Source: Ruminococcus_C callidus (GTDB lineage Bacteria; Bacillota; Clostridia; Oscillospirales; Ruminococcaceae). Taken from it: a stretch of DNA of 64,000 nt. The position numbers were made by a program, and so were the translations under genes. The notes below the pieces were generated by a model. The model made no database searches and was not told where the DNA came from. It worked only from the letters and a program-made list of their open reading frames with translations. Each line of letters starts with the position of its first letter. Within the stretch, counting starts at the first letter, position 1. Below are positions 19,108 to 28,504 of the stretch, piece by piece. Location of the stretch: assembly GCF_049562855.1 (NCBI RefSeq), contig NZ_CP186925.1:496001-560000 (forward strand). Direction: 5' to 3'.

Positions 19108-21570
19108 ATGGCAGACCATAAATTTACATTAGAAGAAATCTTAAACGAATACAGTGCGGACGGCAAACGCTCCGGAATCCGGCACACCTCGGAACAGCCC
19201 CTGTCCCGCGGGACACTGGAAACCGAAAAGCTGGTGAATGCGGCAACGTCTGAGCGTCCGCTTTCGCGGGAACGTGCCGGCTATGACACGGTTGCCCCGC
19301 CGCCGGAGAACGCGGAAGAACTGGTGGACATCAAGTCTACGATCTCCCACATCAAAGCCAGCAAGGCGGCACAGGCAGCACAGGAAGCAGATGCGGCACC
19401 GGTGCTGCGGGAACGCTTTCCCACCCAGCACCTCCGGCGGGAAAACGTGTCCTTTGTCAACGCCGCCGGTGCCGGACGGTATCAGGCTTCTTACACCGAA
19501 ACCGGCGACAGCGGCTATGACGGTGCAGTCAAGCTGATGGAAGAAGATACCGCCGCACCCCAGCGGCACCGCCCCAATGTGCGGCAGATGGAAGATTCCA
19601 CCCGTGCACGGGAAAAGAAAAAGAAACGCCGCCGGAATGTGCCGGACAGTGCCTACCTCAAGGAATCTGTCACCGGCGAATTCCAGCGGGCAGAGCCGGT
19701 GGGAACGGATGAAGAACCGCCGGTTTCGCGGCGGCACTGGGAGGAAGAACAGGACTATTACTATCAGGGCAGCCAGCAGACCAGCCGGTTTCGCCCTGTC
19801 CGCCAGCGGGTGCGGAGCCATACCTTTGGGGCAGACGCGGAAAAGCGGCAGCCCGACAACTTGGAACTGGTGAAGAAAACGCTGGAAAATCTCCGGAATG
19901 TGGTATTTTTCCGGTTTATCGCCGTGCTGGTGCTGACTGTGGCAGGGGCGGTGCTGGCGTGCACGGAAGTGCTGGGGAACGGTGCCTTTACGGCACTGGT
20001 CACACCCCGCGGCTACGGCATCATTCAGCTGGCACTGGGACTGCTGGGGCTGGGCGTGATGTTCCCCACCGTGAAAAACGGGCTGTGGAACCTGCTCCGG
20101 TTTCATGCGGACAGTGACAGCATGGCAGTGCTGCCGCTGGTGCCGGCGTTGCTGGGGGCAGTCTGCGTGGTGATCTCGCCGGACGTTCTGGCAATGGACA
20201 CGGTGCACCTCTATGTGCCCTGTGCTCTGCTGGCTCTGTTCTGCAATATCATCGGGCGGCTGCTGATGGTACGCCGTGCTCTGCGGAACGTGAACGTCAT
20301 TTCCCGCGAGGGACAAAAGCGGGTGCTCTCCTATGTTTCGCAGGAGGAAACTGCGGAACTGCTCACACGGGGCGTGCTCCACGATATTCCTATTGTGACG
20401 GCAGTGCGGAAAGCGGACGGCTTGTGCGATATTCTCCGGTATTCCTATTCCACGGATATGGCGGACGGGCTGTGCCGGACAATGACACCGATCTGCGGCA
20501 TTGTCACCCTGCTGATCGCCGTGGGCATGACTTTGATCCGCATGGGAACGGCGGTCGGCATGCCGTGGATCAGTTTCCTGTGCTCCATGCTGGCACTGCT
20601 CCAGACGGCAAGCTGCTGTACTGCCAGTGCACTGGTGGTCAATCTGCCGCTGGAACGGGAGTCCCGCAGGGCGGCGGCTTCCAACAGTGCCATGCTGGGC
20701 TATCAGAGCGTGGACGACTTTTTCGACACCAACGCCCTGCTGGTAGAGGCGAACGACCTGTTCCCCAAGGGCTCGGTACAGATCGAGGGCATGAAGGTCT
20801 TTTCCGGTGCCAAGGTGGACGATGTGCTGCTGGACGCAGCCAGTCTGGTGCACCACGGCGACAGCATGTTACAGGGTGCCTTTGCGGAGATGATCCCCGA
20901 TGTGGGAACGCTTCTGCCGGTGGACGAGTTCGTCTGCGAGGACGGACAGGGCTTCTGCGGCTGGATCGCCAATCAGCGGGTGCTGTTCGGCAGCCGTGAA
21001 ATGATGGCGAACCACAACATCGAAGGGCTGCCCACCAAGACCAGAGAAGCCGAACTGGCGGAGGGTAACGGCGATGTGCTGTATCTGTCAGTCAGCGGCA
21101 TGCTGGCGGCACTGTTCTCCATTCGCATTACGGCAGATCCCCATGTCAAACGGCAGATGCAGGCACTGCGGCAGGAGCGTGTGGCACTGATCCTGCGAAG
21201 CGTGGACTGCTCCGTTTCGCTGCGGCGGCTCTCTGCTCTGTTTGACTTTCCGGAGTCCTATCTGAAAATTATCCCCACCTCGATGCACCACCTGTTCCAG
21301 CGGGAAACCGGTGGCCTTGGCTGTGTCAGTGCTTCCATGACCGTAGGGGACAGCGGCTTCGGTGCCGGTGCACTCCTGCTGGGAGCAAGACGGGTACGCC
21401 GTGCCGCAGTGATCGGCGTGATCCTGCTGGTAGTGGCAGGACTGCTGGGGCTGTCGCTGGCGATGATCCACGTGGTGACCGGTGCCTATGAGAAGATGAC
21501 GGCATACTTTTTCCTGATCTATCACGTGATCCTCACTGTTGTCACAGCCCTGGCTGTGCGGCTGCGGTAG
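19108..21570 (+). CDS. Degenerate P-type ATPase-like membrane protein
   Basis: 820 aa; ATG 19108 follows CAGGAG. Residues 1-265 are polar and disordered with basic tracts (EKKKKRRR). Then come six membrane helices, a large soluble region and two final helices, the topology of P1B-type ATPases. The TM6 to P-domain segment (SCCTASALVVNLPLERESRR) and FFDTNALLVEAND align with CPC...DKTGTLT of real pumps. An Asp is kept at residue 540, but KTGT is replaced by TNAL. RVLFGSREMM and SVSGMLAALFSIRITADPHV match the N-domain and P-domain; the GDGxNDxP hinge is not visible (position occupied by SVSASMTVGDSGFGAGALLL). Likely a catalytically inactive homologue; role unknown. Confidence 0.7.
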   Translation: MADHKFTLEEILNEYSADGKRSGIRHTSEQPLSRGTLETEKLVNAATSERPLSRERAGYDTVAPPPENAEELVDIKSTISHIKASKAAQAAQEADAAPVLRERFPTQHLRRENVSFVNAAGAGRYQASYTETGDSGYDGAVKLMEEDTAAPQRHRPNVRQMEDSTRAREKKKKRRRNVPDSAYLKESVTGEFQRAEPVGTDEEPPVSRRHWEEEQDYYYQGSQQTSRFRPVRQRVRSHTFGADAEKRQPDNLELVKKTLENLRNVVFFRFIAVLVLTVAGAVLACTEVLGNGAFTALVTPRGYGIIQLALGLLGLGVMFPTVKNGLWNLLRFHADSDSMAVLPLVPALLGAVCVVISPDVLAMDTVHLYVPCALLALFCNIIGRLLMVRRALRNVNVISREGQKRVLSYVSQEETAELLTRGVLHDIPIVTAVRKADGLCDILRYSYSTDMADGLCRTMTPICGIVTLLIAVGMTLIRMGTAVGMPWISFLCSMLALLQTASCCTASALVVNLPLERESRRAAASNSAMLGYQSVDDFFDTNALLVEANDLFPKGSVQIEGMKVFSGAKVDDVLLDAASLVHHGDSMLQGAFAEMIPDVGTLLPVDEFVCEDGQGFCGWIANQRVLFGSREMMANHNIEGLPTKTREAELAEGNGDVLYLSVSGMLAALFSIRITADPHVKRQMQALRQERVALILRSVDCSVSLRRLSALFDFPESYLKIIPTSMHHLFQRETGGLGCVSASMTVGDSGFGAGALLLGARRVRRAAVIGVILLVVAGLLGLSLAMIHVVTGAYEKMTAYFFLIYHVILTVVTALAVRLR

Positions 21571-21591
21571 GTGAGAGCGAAAAGTTTTATG

Positions 21592-22033
21592 AGATAACCC
21601 CTCAGTCAAGCCTACGGCTTGCCAGCTCAGCACAAGGCATGCCCTTCGGGTGCCCTTTCAGGGGAGCCTGAGTAAAGCCTCCCCTGAAAGGGGAGGGGGA
21701 CCAGCGTAGCTGGTGGAGGGGTTCTTCTGTGGAATCTTTTGCTTGTTGTGTGAGGCTTCACGGAAATACCCTTCAGTCACCTGCGGTGACAGCTCCCCTA
21801 AAGGGGAGCCTAAATGTAAAAGAGCCTCCCCTTTAGGGGTGACTCCCCACGGGGTGGGGAGATGCCCGCAGGGCAGAGGGGACCGCTCAGTACGAGGGGA
21901 ACCGTCGCAGACGGTGGAGGGGTTCTTGTGGAATCTTTTGCTTGTTGTGCGAGGTTTCACGGAAGTACCCTTCAGTCACCTGCGGTGCCAGCTCAGCACA
22001 AGGCACGCCCTACGGGTGCCCTTTCAGGGGAGC
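21592..22033 (+). repeat. Family 1 palindromic repeat block (about three copies)
   Basis: Three tandem or nested copies; modules A (twice) and B (once) are present. It fills most of the gap before the LCP gene. Confidence 0.9.
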
Positions 22034-22107
22034 TTCTCCCGCAGTATCATTCGCCCGCAGATTTTTCGCAAGCAGAAATCCCGCGGAGGGCAACGGGCAA
22101 CTGTTGC

Positions 22108-22133
22108 CGCCATTTCCACTGGGCGACGGGCTG
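22108..22133 (+). other. 26-nt leader motif shared with two toxin-module leaders
   Basis: The segment CGCCATTTCC(A/G)CTGGGCGACG + GGCTG occurs here, at 50986-51011 and at 52121-52146 with one substitution. It forms part of a GC-rich hairpin and lies 24 nt before the LCP start codon. Confidence 0.55.
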
Positions 22134-22156
22134 ACCGCCGCAAGGAGTTGATTATT

Positions 22157-23734
22157 ATGGAACGCAATCATAAACATCAGGACAATACCGACGGCGAAGA
22201 AACCATGTTCTTCCGTGCCGCTGAATCCGGCGGTTCGACCGACCAGTATGACACCCAACAGCTGAACGCCCAGCAGGTTCGCCGTCAAGCCCAGAACGGC
22301 TACGGCCAGCAGGGATACCCCCAGAACGGCTACGGGCAGCAGGGGTACTCCCAGAACGGCTACGGGCAGCAGGGGTACCCCCAGAACGGCTACGGCCAGC
22401 AGGGATACCCCCAGAACGGCTACGGGCAGCAGGGGTACTCCCAGAACGGCTACGGGCAGCAGGGGTACTCCCAGAACGGTTACCGGCAGCCGCAGGGCGG
22501 CGGGTATGCTTCGCACACCGGCGGACAGCCGCAGGGGTATCGCCAGCCGGCACGGCAGCCCCAGCAGAATGTCTACCGCCAGCAGCCGCGGCAAGGTGCT
22601 CCCCGACAGGGACAGAGTGCCCCGCGGCAGAGCCAGCCCAGACCGGCACAGCAGCCTCGTCCCAGTGCACCGCCGCGGCAGGAACCGCCCCGCAGACAAA
22701 GTGCACCGCCGCAGAGTGCTCCCCGTCAGCAAACGGCTCCCCGACAGGAGAGCAGCCGTCGTCCGACTGTGCACCGCCGCCGGAAAGGCTCGTTTCTGGG
22801 CAGGTTGTTTCGGGTGCTGCTGACGATCGTGGTGGCGGTGTTCCTCCTGTACTCGGCAGTTGCCATGATCGGCATTCTGGGTATGAATCGGGTGAGCACC
22901 GGCGACCGCGGCGTGACCAGCGGCAGCATGGACGCTGCCTATGTGAAAAGCGTGCTGGTGATCGGCACGGACACCCGTGACCCCAACGAGGAACGGGGGC
23001 GTTCGGACTCTATGATTCTGGTGTCCATGAACTCCCGCACCGATCAGATCTATATGACTTCCTTTATGCGTGATGCCTATGTGGATATTCCGGGATACGG
23101 CAGCGACAAGCTGAACGCGGCGTATTCCTACGGCGGGCCGGAACTGCTGATGGACACGCTGGAGGAGAATTTCGACGTACATATTGACGATTATGTGATG
23201 ATCACTTTTGCCGCGTGTGCCGCCATGATCGATGCGGTGGGCGGCGTGGAACTGGAGATCTCCGACCGTGAGGCGGAGGCAGTCAACGAGATCCTCATCA
23301 GCGAAGTCAATGAAATTATGGGCGACGATCGGGAGGACGACCTGCTGGACGGCGGCGGCAAGCTGACGCTGGACGGCAAGCAGGCTCTCTCCTATAGCCG
23401 TATCCGCTATGTGGGCAACGCCGACTTTGAGCGTACCGAACGGCAGCGGACAGTGATGAGCCAGGTCATGAGCAAGGTCAAGGGCAACCCGTTCCGGCTG
23501 CTCCCCGTGTGCATGGGAGCACTGCCGAAGATGACGACCAACATGTCGGTGCCGGGGCTGTACGGCTATGCCCTTACTACGCCGTTCAAGCTGGCGACCT
23601 ATGACATGCAGCAGCAGCGTGTGCCGGCAGACGGCACGTTTCAGGGGGCAGATGTCGGCGGGCAGTCGGTGCTGGAGATCGACCTCGATGCTGCCAAGCA
23701 GCAGCTGCAAAGCACGGTGTTTGCAGAGAAATAA
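22157..23734 (+). CDS. LytR-CpsA-Psr (LCP) family protein with Tyr/Gln/Gly repeats
   Basis: 525 aa; ATG 22157 after AAGGAG. LCP proteins transfer glycopolymers such as wall teichoic acid to peptidoglycan outside the membrane. The cytosolic N-terminus is unusual: six perfect or near-perfect NGYGQQGY(P/S)Q decapeptides (30-bp units, 22295-22474) and a Pro/Arg/Gln-rich stretch up to about residue 205. A basic segment (RRRKGSF) and one membrane helix (about 213-238) follow. The extracellular LCP domain has VIGTDTRDPNEERGRSDSMI, TSFMRDAYVDIPGYG, KLNAAYSYGG and YSRIRYVGNADFERTERQR, which include the catalytic Arg/Asp residues. It ends at a strong terminator. Confidence 0.9.
   Translation: MERNHKHQDNTDGEETMFFRAAESGGSTDQYDTQQLNAQQVRRQAQNGYGQQGYPQNGYGQQGYSQNGYGQQGYPQNGYGQQGYPQNGYGQQGYSQNGYGQQGYSQNGYRQPQGGGYASHTGGQPQGYRQPARQPQQNVYRQQPRQGAPRQGQSAPRQSQPRPAQQPRPSAPPRQEPPRRQSAPPQSAPRQQTAPRQESSRRPTVHRRRKGSFLGRLFRVLLTIVVAVFLLYSAVAMIGILGMNRVSTGDRGVTSGSMDAAYVKSVLVIGTDTRDPNEERGRSDSMILVSMNSRTDQIYMTSFMRDAYVDIPGYGSDKLNAAYSYGGPELLMDTLEENFDVHIDDYVMITFAACAAMIDAVGGVELEISDREAEAVNEILISEVNEIMGDDREDDLLDGGGKLTLDGKQALSYSRIRYVGNADFERTERQRTVMSQVMSKVKGNPFRLLPVCMGALPKMTTNMSVPGLYGYALTTPFKLATYDMQQQRVPADGTFQGADVGGQSVLEIDLDAAKQQLQSTVFAEK
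22295..22474 (+). repeat. 30-bp coding tandem repeat (NGYGQQGYPQ)
   Basis: Six in-frame units with a degenerate seventh (NGYRQPQGGG). Units differ mainly at C/T and G/A third positions, so copy number could vary by slippage without frameshift. Confidence 0.9.
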
Positions 23735-23737
23735 TGC

Positions 23738-23779
23738 AAAAGCAGTCACGCACCTGTGGAGGTGTGCGGCTGCTTTTTT
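23738..23779 (+). terminator. Rho-independent terminator of the LCP gene
   Basis: AGCAGTCACGCACCT and AGGTGTGCGGCTGCT pair around GTGG, followed by a T run. Confidence 0.85.
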
Positions 23780-23801
23780 GTGTGATGTTTTAGATGTACG
23801 G

Positions 23802-24264
23802 AAGTACCCCTCAGTCAGCCTACGGCTGCCAGCTCCCCTAAAGGGGAGCCTGATTAAAGCCTCCCCTTTAGGGGAGGGGAACCGCCGATAGGCGGTGGAG
23901 GGGTTCTTGTGTGAAATCTTTTGCTTGTTGTAAAAGATTTACGAGATAACCCCTCAGTCAGCCTGCGGCTGCCAGCTCCCCTTTCAGGGGAGCCTGAATG
24001 TCAAAAAGCCTCCCCTGAAAGGGGTGACTCCCCACGGGGTGGGGAGATGCCCGCAGGGCAGAGGGGACCGCTCAGTACGAGGGGGACCAGCGAAGCTGGT
24101 GGAGGGGTTCTGTGGAATCTTTTGCTTGATGTGCGAGGTTTCACGGAAGGTACCCCTCAGTCACCTGCGGTGACAGCTCCCCTTTCAGGGGAGCCCTAAA
24201 GAGAACATTTGTAACTTGCCAGCTCAGCACAAGGCACGCCCTACGGGTGCCTTTTCAAGGGAGC
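23802..24264 (+). repeat. Family 1 palindromic repeat block (about four units, some partial)
   Basis: Lies between convergent LCP and purL genes. It includes one module B copy and a final isolated module A with closing hairpin. Nothing else is seen from 23780 to 24288. Confidence 0.9.
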
Positions 24265-24288
24265 CATTTATGGCTTAACAACATAACA

Positions 24289-24334
24289 AAAACCGCCACA
24301 CCCATGCACTTTTGCATCTGGGTATGGCGGTTTT
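24289..24334 (-). terminator. Terminator of purL
   Basis: AAAACCGCCACACCC pairs with GGGTATGGCGGTTTT (one bulge), flanked by A and T runs so it could work in both directions, 50 nt downstream of purL. Confidence 0.8.
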
Positions 24335-24383
24335 GTAATGACTGGAAACGGAATGTTCTCACGTTCCCGCAGGAATCAAACGA

Positions 24384-27300
24384 TTACTTGAAGTATGCGA
24401 CACCGCTTTCGAAGATCTTCTGATCCTTTTCGCCCGGAACGTTCTGATACAGGTTCTGTCCGATACGTTCGCTGTGTCCCATTTTGCCCAGCACTCTGCC
24501 GTCCGGAGAGGTGATGCCCTCGATCGCCATCATGGAAGTGTTGGGGTTGAAGTGAATGTCCATGGTCGGGTTGCCGTCCATGTCCACGTACTGGGTGGCG
24601 ATCTGTCCGTTCTTCGCCATGTCTGCCAGCAGTTCCGGCGGAGCAACAAAGCGTCCCTCACCGTGGGAAATGGCTACGGTGTGCACATCGTCCACCTCGG
24701 TGCCGTACAGCCACGGGGACTTGTTGGAAGCGATGCGTGTCCGTACCAGCATGGACTGGTGGCGGGCAATGGTGTTGAAGGTCAGCGTCGGGGATACATC
24801 GGTCATGTCCATGATCTCGCCGAACGGTACCAGTCCCAGCTTTACCAGTGCCTGGAAGCCGTTGCAGATACCCAGCATCAGACCGTCGCGGTTCTTCAGC
24901 AGGTCGTGGACAGCGTCCTTGATGCGGGGGTTGCGGAAGAACGCCGTAATGAACTTACCGCTGCCCTCCGGCTCGTCGCCGCCGCTGAAGCCGCCGGGGA
25001 TCATGATGATCTGTGCCTGACGAACCATTGCCGCAAAGGTGGTGATAGAATCTTCCATTGCCGCTGCGGACAGGTTGCGGACGATAAAGGTCTGCGGTCT
25101 TGCACCGGCACGCTCAAAGACGCGGGCAGTGTCGTATTCGCAGTTGGTGCCGGGGAATACCGGAATCAGCACGCGGGGCTGTGCACTCTTGACCGAAGCG
25201 GACAGCGTGGTCTTTCTCGGATAGGACAGCTTTTCCGGAACCTCTGTGGTGGTCTTGATGCGGCAGGGGAATACCGGCTCCAGCTTCTTCTCCCAGACGG
25301 ACAGCAGCTTGTCCAGCTGGAGGGTGAACTTCGGGCAGACGATCTCCGGCTTTTCGCTGGTGGAACCGATCACGTCCTCGCCGTCCTCTGCATCGCCGCA
25401 GAGTTCCAGCAGGAAGCCGCCGCAGCAGGGCTGGAACAGTTCTGCGTCTGTCAGCTGGCGGTCAAAGGTGAAGCCGATGCCGTTGCCGAAGCACATCTTG
25501 GCGATACCCTCTGCCACGCCGCCGTAGTCGATGACCCAGCCGGCACGAATGCGGCCGGCGGCGATCATTGCTTCGACCTTGTCGAATGTGGCACGAACGC
25601 TCTCGAAGCTGGGGATACCGTTTTCGTCAGTTTCCGGACGGAGCATCACGACCTTGTCGCCAGCCTGCTTGAATTCGGTGGAAACCACCTTGTCTGCCTT
25701 GGCGGTGGAAACGGCAAAGGATACCAGCGTCGGCGGAACATCGATGTTCTCGAACGTACCGGACATGGAGTCCTTACCGCCGATAGAGCCGCAGGACAGT
25801 TCCAGCTGTGCCTTGAATGCACCCAGCAGGGCAGCCATGGGCTTGCCCCAACGCTTGGGATCATTCTGGGTACGCTCGAAGTATTCCTGGAATGTCAGCC
25901 AGCAGTGGTGCCAGCTGCCGCCGGCTGCAACGACCTTGGCAATGGAGGTGATGACTGCGTCCATGGCACCCAGATAGGGGTTGCGTTCGCTGACCGTGGG
26001 ATTATAGCCCCAGCCCATGAGCGAGCAGGTGTTGGTTTCGCCCTTGAGCACCGGAATCTTGGCAGCCATTGCCTGTGAGGGCGACAGCTGGTAGACACCG
26101 CCAAAAGGCATCAGCACAGTGCCGGCACCAATGGTGGAGTCGAACTTTTCGATCAGGCCCTTCTGGGAGCAGATGTTCAGGCTGGACAGCAGTTCTGTCC
26201 ATGCGTCTGCACTGTCGGTGAGGGTGGATTCTGCTGCCGGCTGCGGTGCTTCAATGGCAATGTCGGTGTGCTTTACGGCACCGTTGGAGTTCAGGAACTC
26301 ACGGGACAGGTCAACAATGGTGTTGCCGTTCCAGTGCATCCGCAGGCGGGGTTCTGCCTGTACGGTTGCCACGATCGTAGCTTCCAGATTTTCCTTGCCG
26401 GCTTCCTTGATGAACTTGTCGGCATCTTCTGCGGCAACCACCACAGCCATACGTTCCTGCGATTCGCTGATCGCGATCTCTGTGCCGTCCAGACCGTCAT
26501 ACTTTTTCGGTACGGCGTTCAGATCGATCTCCAGACCGTCGGTCAGTTCGCCGATCGCAACGGAAACGCCGCCTGCACCGAAGTCGTTGCAGCGTTTGAT
26601 CATCTGTGTCACAGTGGGGTTGCGGAACAGACGCTGGAGTTTGCGTTCTTCCGGAGCGTTACCCTTCTGGACTTCTGCACCGCAGTGTCCCAGAGATTCC
26701 ACGGTGTGGGACTTGGAAGAACCGGTCGCACCGCCGCAGCCGTCACGTCCGGTCTTGCCGCCCAGCAGAATGACAATATCGCCGGGGACGGGGGCTTCTC
26801 TGCGGATATTGGAAGCCGGAGCAGCACCCAGTACCGCACCGATCTCCATACGCTTCGCCATGTAGCCGGGGTGGTATACCTCTGCCACGTGGCCGGTTGC
26901 CAGACCGATCTGGTTGCCGTAGGAGCTGTAGCCGTTGGCAGCACCCACGGTGATCTTTCTCTGGGGCAGCTTGCCGGCGATGGTATCCTCTACCGGCACC
27001 AGCGGATTGGCTGCACCGGTGACACGCATTGCCTGATATACGTAGGAACGCCCCGACAGCGGGTCACGGATCGCACCGCCCAGACAGGTCGCAGCACCGC
27101 CGAACGGCTCGATCTCGGTGGGGTGGTTGTGGGTTTCGTTCTTGAACATGAGGATCCAGTCCTCTTCTTTGCCGTCGATGTCCACCTTGATCTTGACGGA
27201 GCAGGCGTTGATCTCCTCGCTCTCGTCCAGATCGTTCAGCTTGCCGTCCGCTTTCAGCTTCTTGGCAGCGATGGTTGCCAAGTCCATGAGCGTCATGGGC

Positions 27301-28088
27301 TTTTCGCCTCTGCCCAGTTCCTGCCGGACGGTGCAGTATGCGTCATAGGTTTCCCTGATATAGTCGGTGGGAATGTCCACGTCGGAAATCTGTGTCAGGA
27401 ATGTGGTGTGGCGGCAGTGGTCAGACCAGTAGGTATCGATCATGCGAACCTCGGTAATGGTGGGGTCGCGGTGTTCGGTATCGCGGAAGTATTTCTGGCA
27501 GAACTGAATGTCGCCGAGATCCATTGCCAGACCGTAGTCAGCGATGAACTGTTTCAGTTCGTCCTCCGACAGGGAGATGAAGCCGGTGAGGGTTTCTACT
27601 GTTGTCGGAATGGTATAGTTGGTGTCCAGTGTTTCCGGCAGTTCCGGAGAAGCTTCGCGGCGTTCCACCGGATTGATGAGATACTTTTTCAGACGGTCGA
27701 ATTCTGCATCGGTCAGGTTGCCGGTAACGACGTAGACATCTGCTGTGCGGACACGGCAGCGTTCGCCCTGAAGCAGGATCTGGATACACTGCTCGCAGCT
27801 GTCGGCACGCTGGTCGAACTGTCCCGGCAGGTATTCGGTCGCGAATGTCCGCTGCCCTTCTTCCAGAGCCGGCAGTTCTGTGTAGGTGTGATCCACCGCC
27901 GGTTCAGAAAATACGGTGGGAACGGCACGCTGGAAAGCTTCTGCCGTCAGATGATCTGCATCATAGCGGTGGAAAATGCGAATGTCGGTGACATTCAGAC
28001 GGAGTGCGGTCTGCACGTCGCTCAGAACAGAGCGGGCTTCTACCGCGAATTCCGGCTTTTTCTCCACATAAATACGAAAAACAGACAT
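24384..28088 (-). CDS. purL: Phosphoribosylformylglycinamidine synthase, single large polypeptide
   Basis: ATP- and glutamine-dependent conversion of FGAR to FGAM, step four of purine synthesis. 1234 aa combine the synthetase and the glutamine amidotransferase, as in the large PurL type. N-terminal PurS-like region; TYWSDHCRHTTFLTQI (about residue 228); MFKNETHNHPTEIEPFGGAAT; NDFGAGGVSVAIGEL; SCGSIGGKDSMSGTFE; and the C-terminal glutaminase with PGGFSGGDEPEGSG, the nucleophile Cys in LGICNGFQALVKLGL and the His/Glu of ISHGEGRF. Flanked on both sides by repeat blocks, so probably monocistronic; no riboswitch or PurR-type box was recognised upstream. Confidence 0.96.
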   Translation of the reverse strand: MSVFRIYVEKKPEFAVEARSVLSDVQTALRLNVTDIRIFHRYDADHLTAEAFQRAVPTVFSEPAVDHTYTELPALEEGQRTFATEYLPGQFDQRADSCEQCIQILLQGERCRVRTADVYVVTGNLTDAEFDRLKKYLINPVERREASPELPETLDTNYTIPTTVETLTGFISLSEDELKQFIADYGLAMDLGDIQFCQKYFRDTEHRDPTITEVRMIDTYWSDHCRHTTFLTQISDVDIPTDYIRETYDAYCTVRQELGRGEKPMTLMDLATIAAKKLKADGKLNDLDESEEINACSVKIKVDIDGKEEDWILMFKNETHNHPTEIEPFGGAATCLGGAIRDPLSGRSYVYQAMRVTGAANPLVPVEDTIAGKLPQRKITVGAANGYSSYGNQIGLATGHVAEVYHPGYMAKRMEIGAVLGAAPASNIRREAPVPGDIVILLGGKTGRDGCGGATGSSKSHTVESLGHCGAEVQKGNAPEERKLQRLFRNPTVTQMIKRCNDFGAGGVSVAIGELTDGLEIDLNAVPKKYDGLDGTEIAISESQERMAVVVAAEDADKFIKEAGKENLEATIVATVQAEPRLRMHWNGNTIVDLSREFLNSNGAVKHTDIAIEAPQPAAESTLTDSADAWTELLSSLNICSQKGLIEKFDSTIGAGTVLMPFGGVYQLSPSQAMAAKIPVLKGETNTCSLMGWGYNPTVSERNPYLGAMDAVITSIAKVVAAGGSWHHCWLTFQEYFERTQNDPKRWGKPMAALLGAFKAQLELSCGSIGGKDSMSGTFENIDVPPTLVSFAVSTAKADKVVSTEFKQAGDKVVMLRPETDENGIPSFESVRATFDKVEAMIAAGRIRAGWVIDYGGVAEGIAKMCFGNGIGFTFDRQLTDAELFQPCCGGFLLELCGDAEDGEDVIGSTSEKPEIVCPKFTLQLDKLLSVWEKKLEPVFPCRIKTTTEVPEKLSYPRKTTLSASVKSAQPRVLIPVFPGTNCEYDTARVFERAGARPQTFIVRNLSAAAMEDSITTFAAMVRQAQIIMIPGGFSGGDEPEGSGKFITAFFRNPRIKDAVHDLLKNRDGLMLGICNGFQALVKLGLVPFGEIMDMTDVSPTLTFNTIARHQSMLVRTRIASNKSPWLYGTEVDDVHTVAISHGEGRFVAPPELLADMAKNGQIATQYVDMDGNPTMDIHFNPNTSMMAIEGITSPDGRVLGKMGHSERIGQNLYQNVPGEKDQKIFESGVAYFK

Positions 28089-28138
28089 GGTAAATCTCCT
28101 TTATTTTGGATTTGCGGGTGCTGCGATGTTGTGAACTG

Positions 28139-28504
28139 GCTCCCCTTTAGGGCACCCGAAGGGCGTGCCTTGTGCTGAGCTGGCAAGCCGCAGGCTTGAC
28201 TGAGGGGTAACTTCGTAAATCTTGCACATTGCATAAAAGATTCCACAAGAAATCCCTCCACCAGCTTCGCTGGTCCCCCTCCCCTTTCAGGGGAGGCTGA
28301 TTTGTACATAGGCTCCCCTGAAAGGGGAGCTGGCAGTGCGTAGCACTGACTGAGGGGTTACCCCTAAATCTATTACATCATGTAAAAGATTTCACGAAAG
28401 AACCCCTCCACCGCCTGTCGGCGGTTCCCCTCGTACTGAGCGGTCCCCTCTGCCCTGCGGGCATCTCCCCACCCCGTGGGGAGTCACCCCTTTCAGGGGA
28501 GGCT
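28139..28504 (-). repeat. Family 1 palindromic repeat block (two copies)
   Basis: Two reversed copies, one with module A and one with module B. The outermost hairpin overlaps the last codons of mtaB and supplies its TGA stop. Confidence 0.92.

Noticed and set aside
21713..22156. N-terminal extension of the LCP protein through the upstream repeat block
   Set aside because: The extension translates family 1 repeats; a good RBS and ATG occur at 22157. The same reasoning removed extensions at 18997, 39451, 40777 and 60689.
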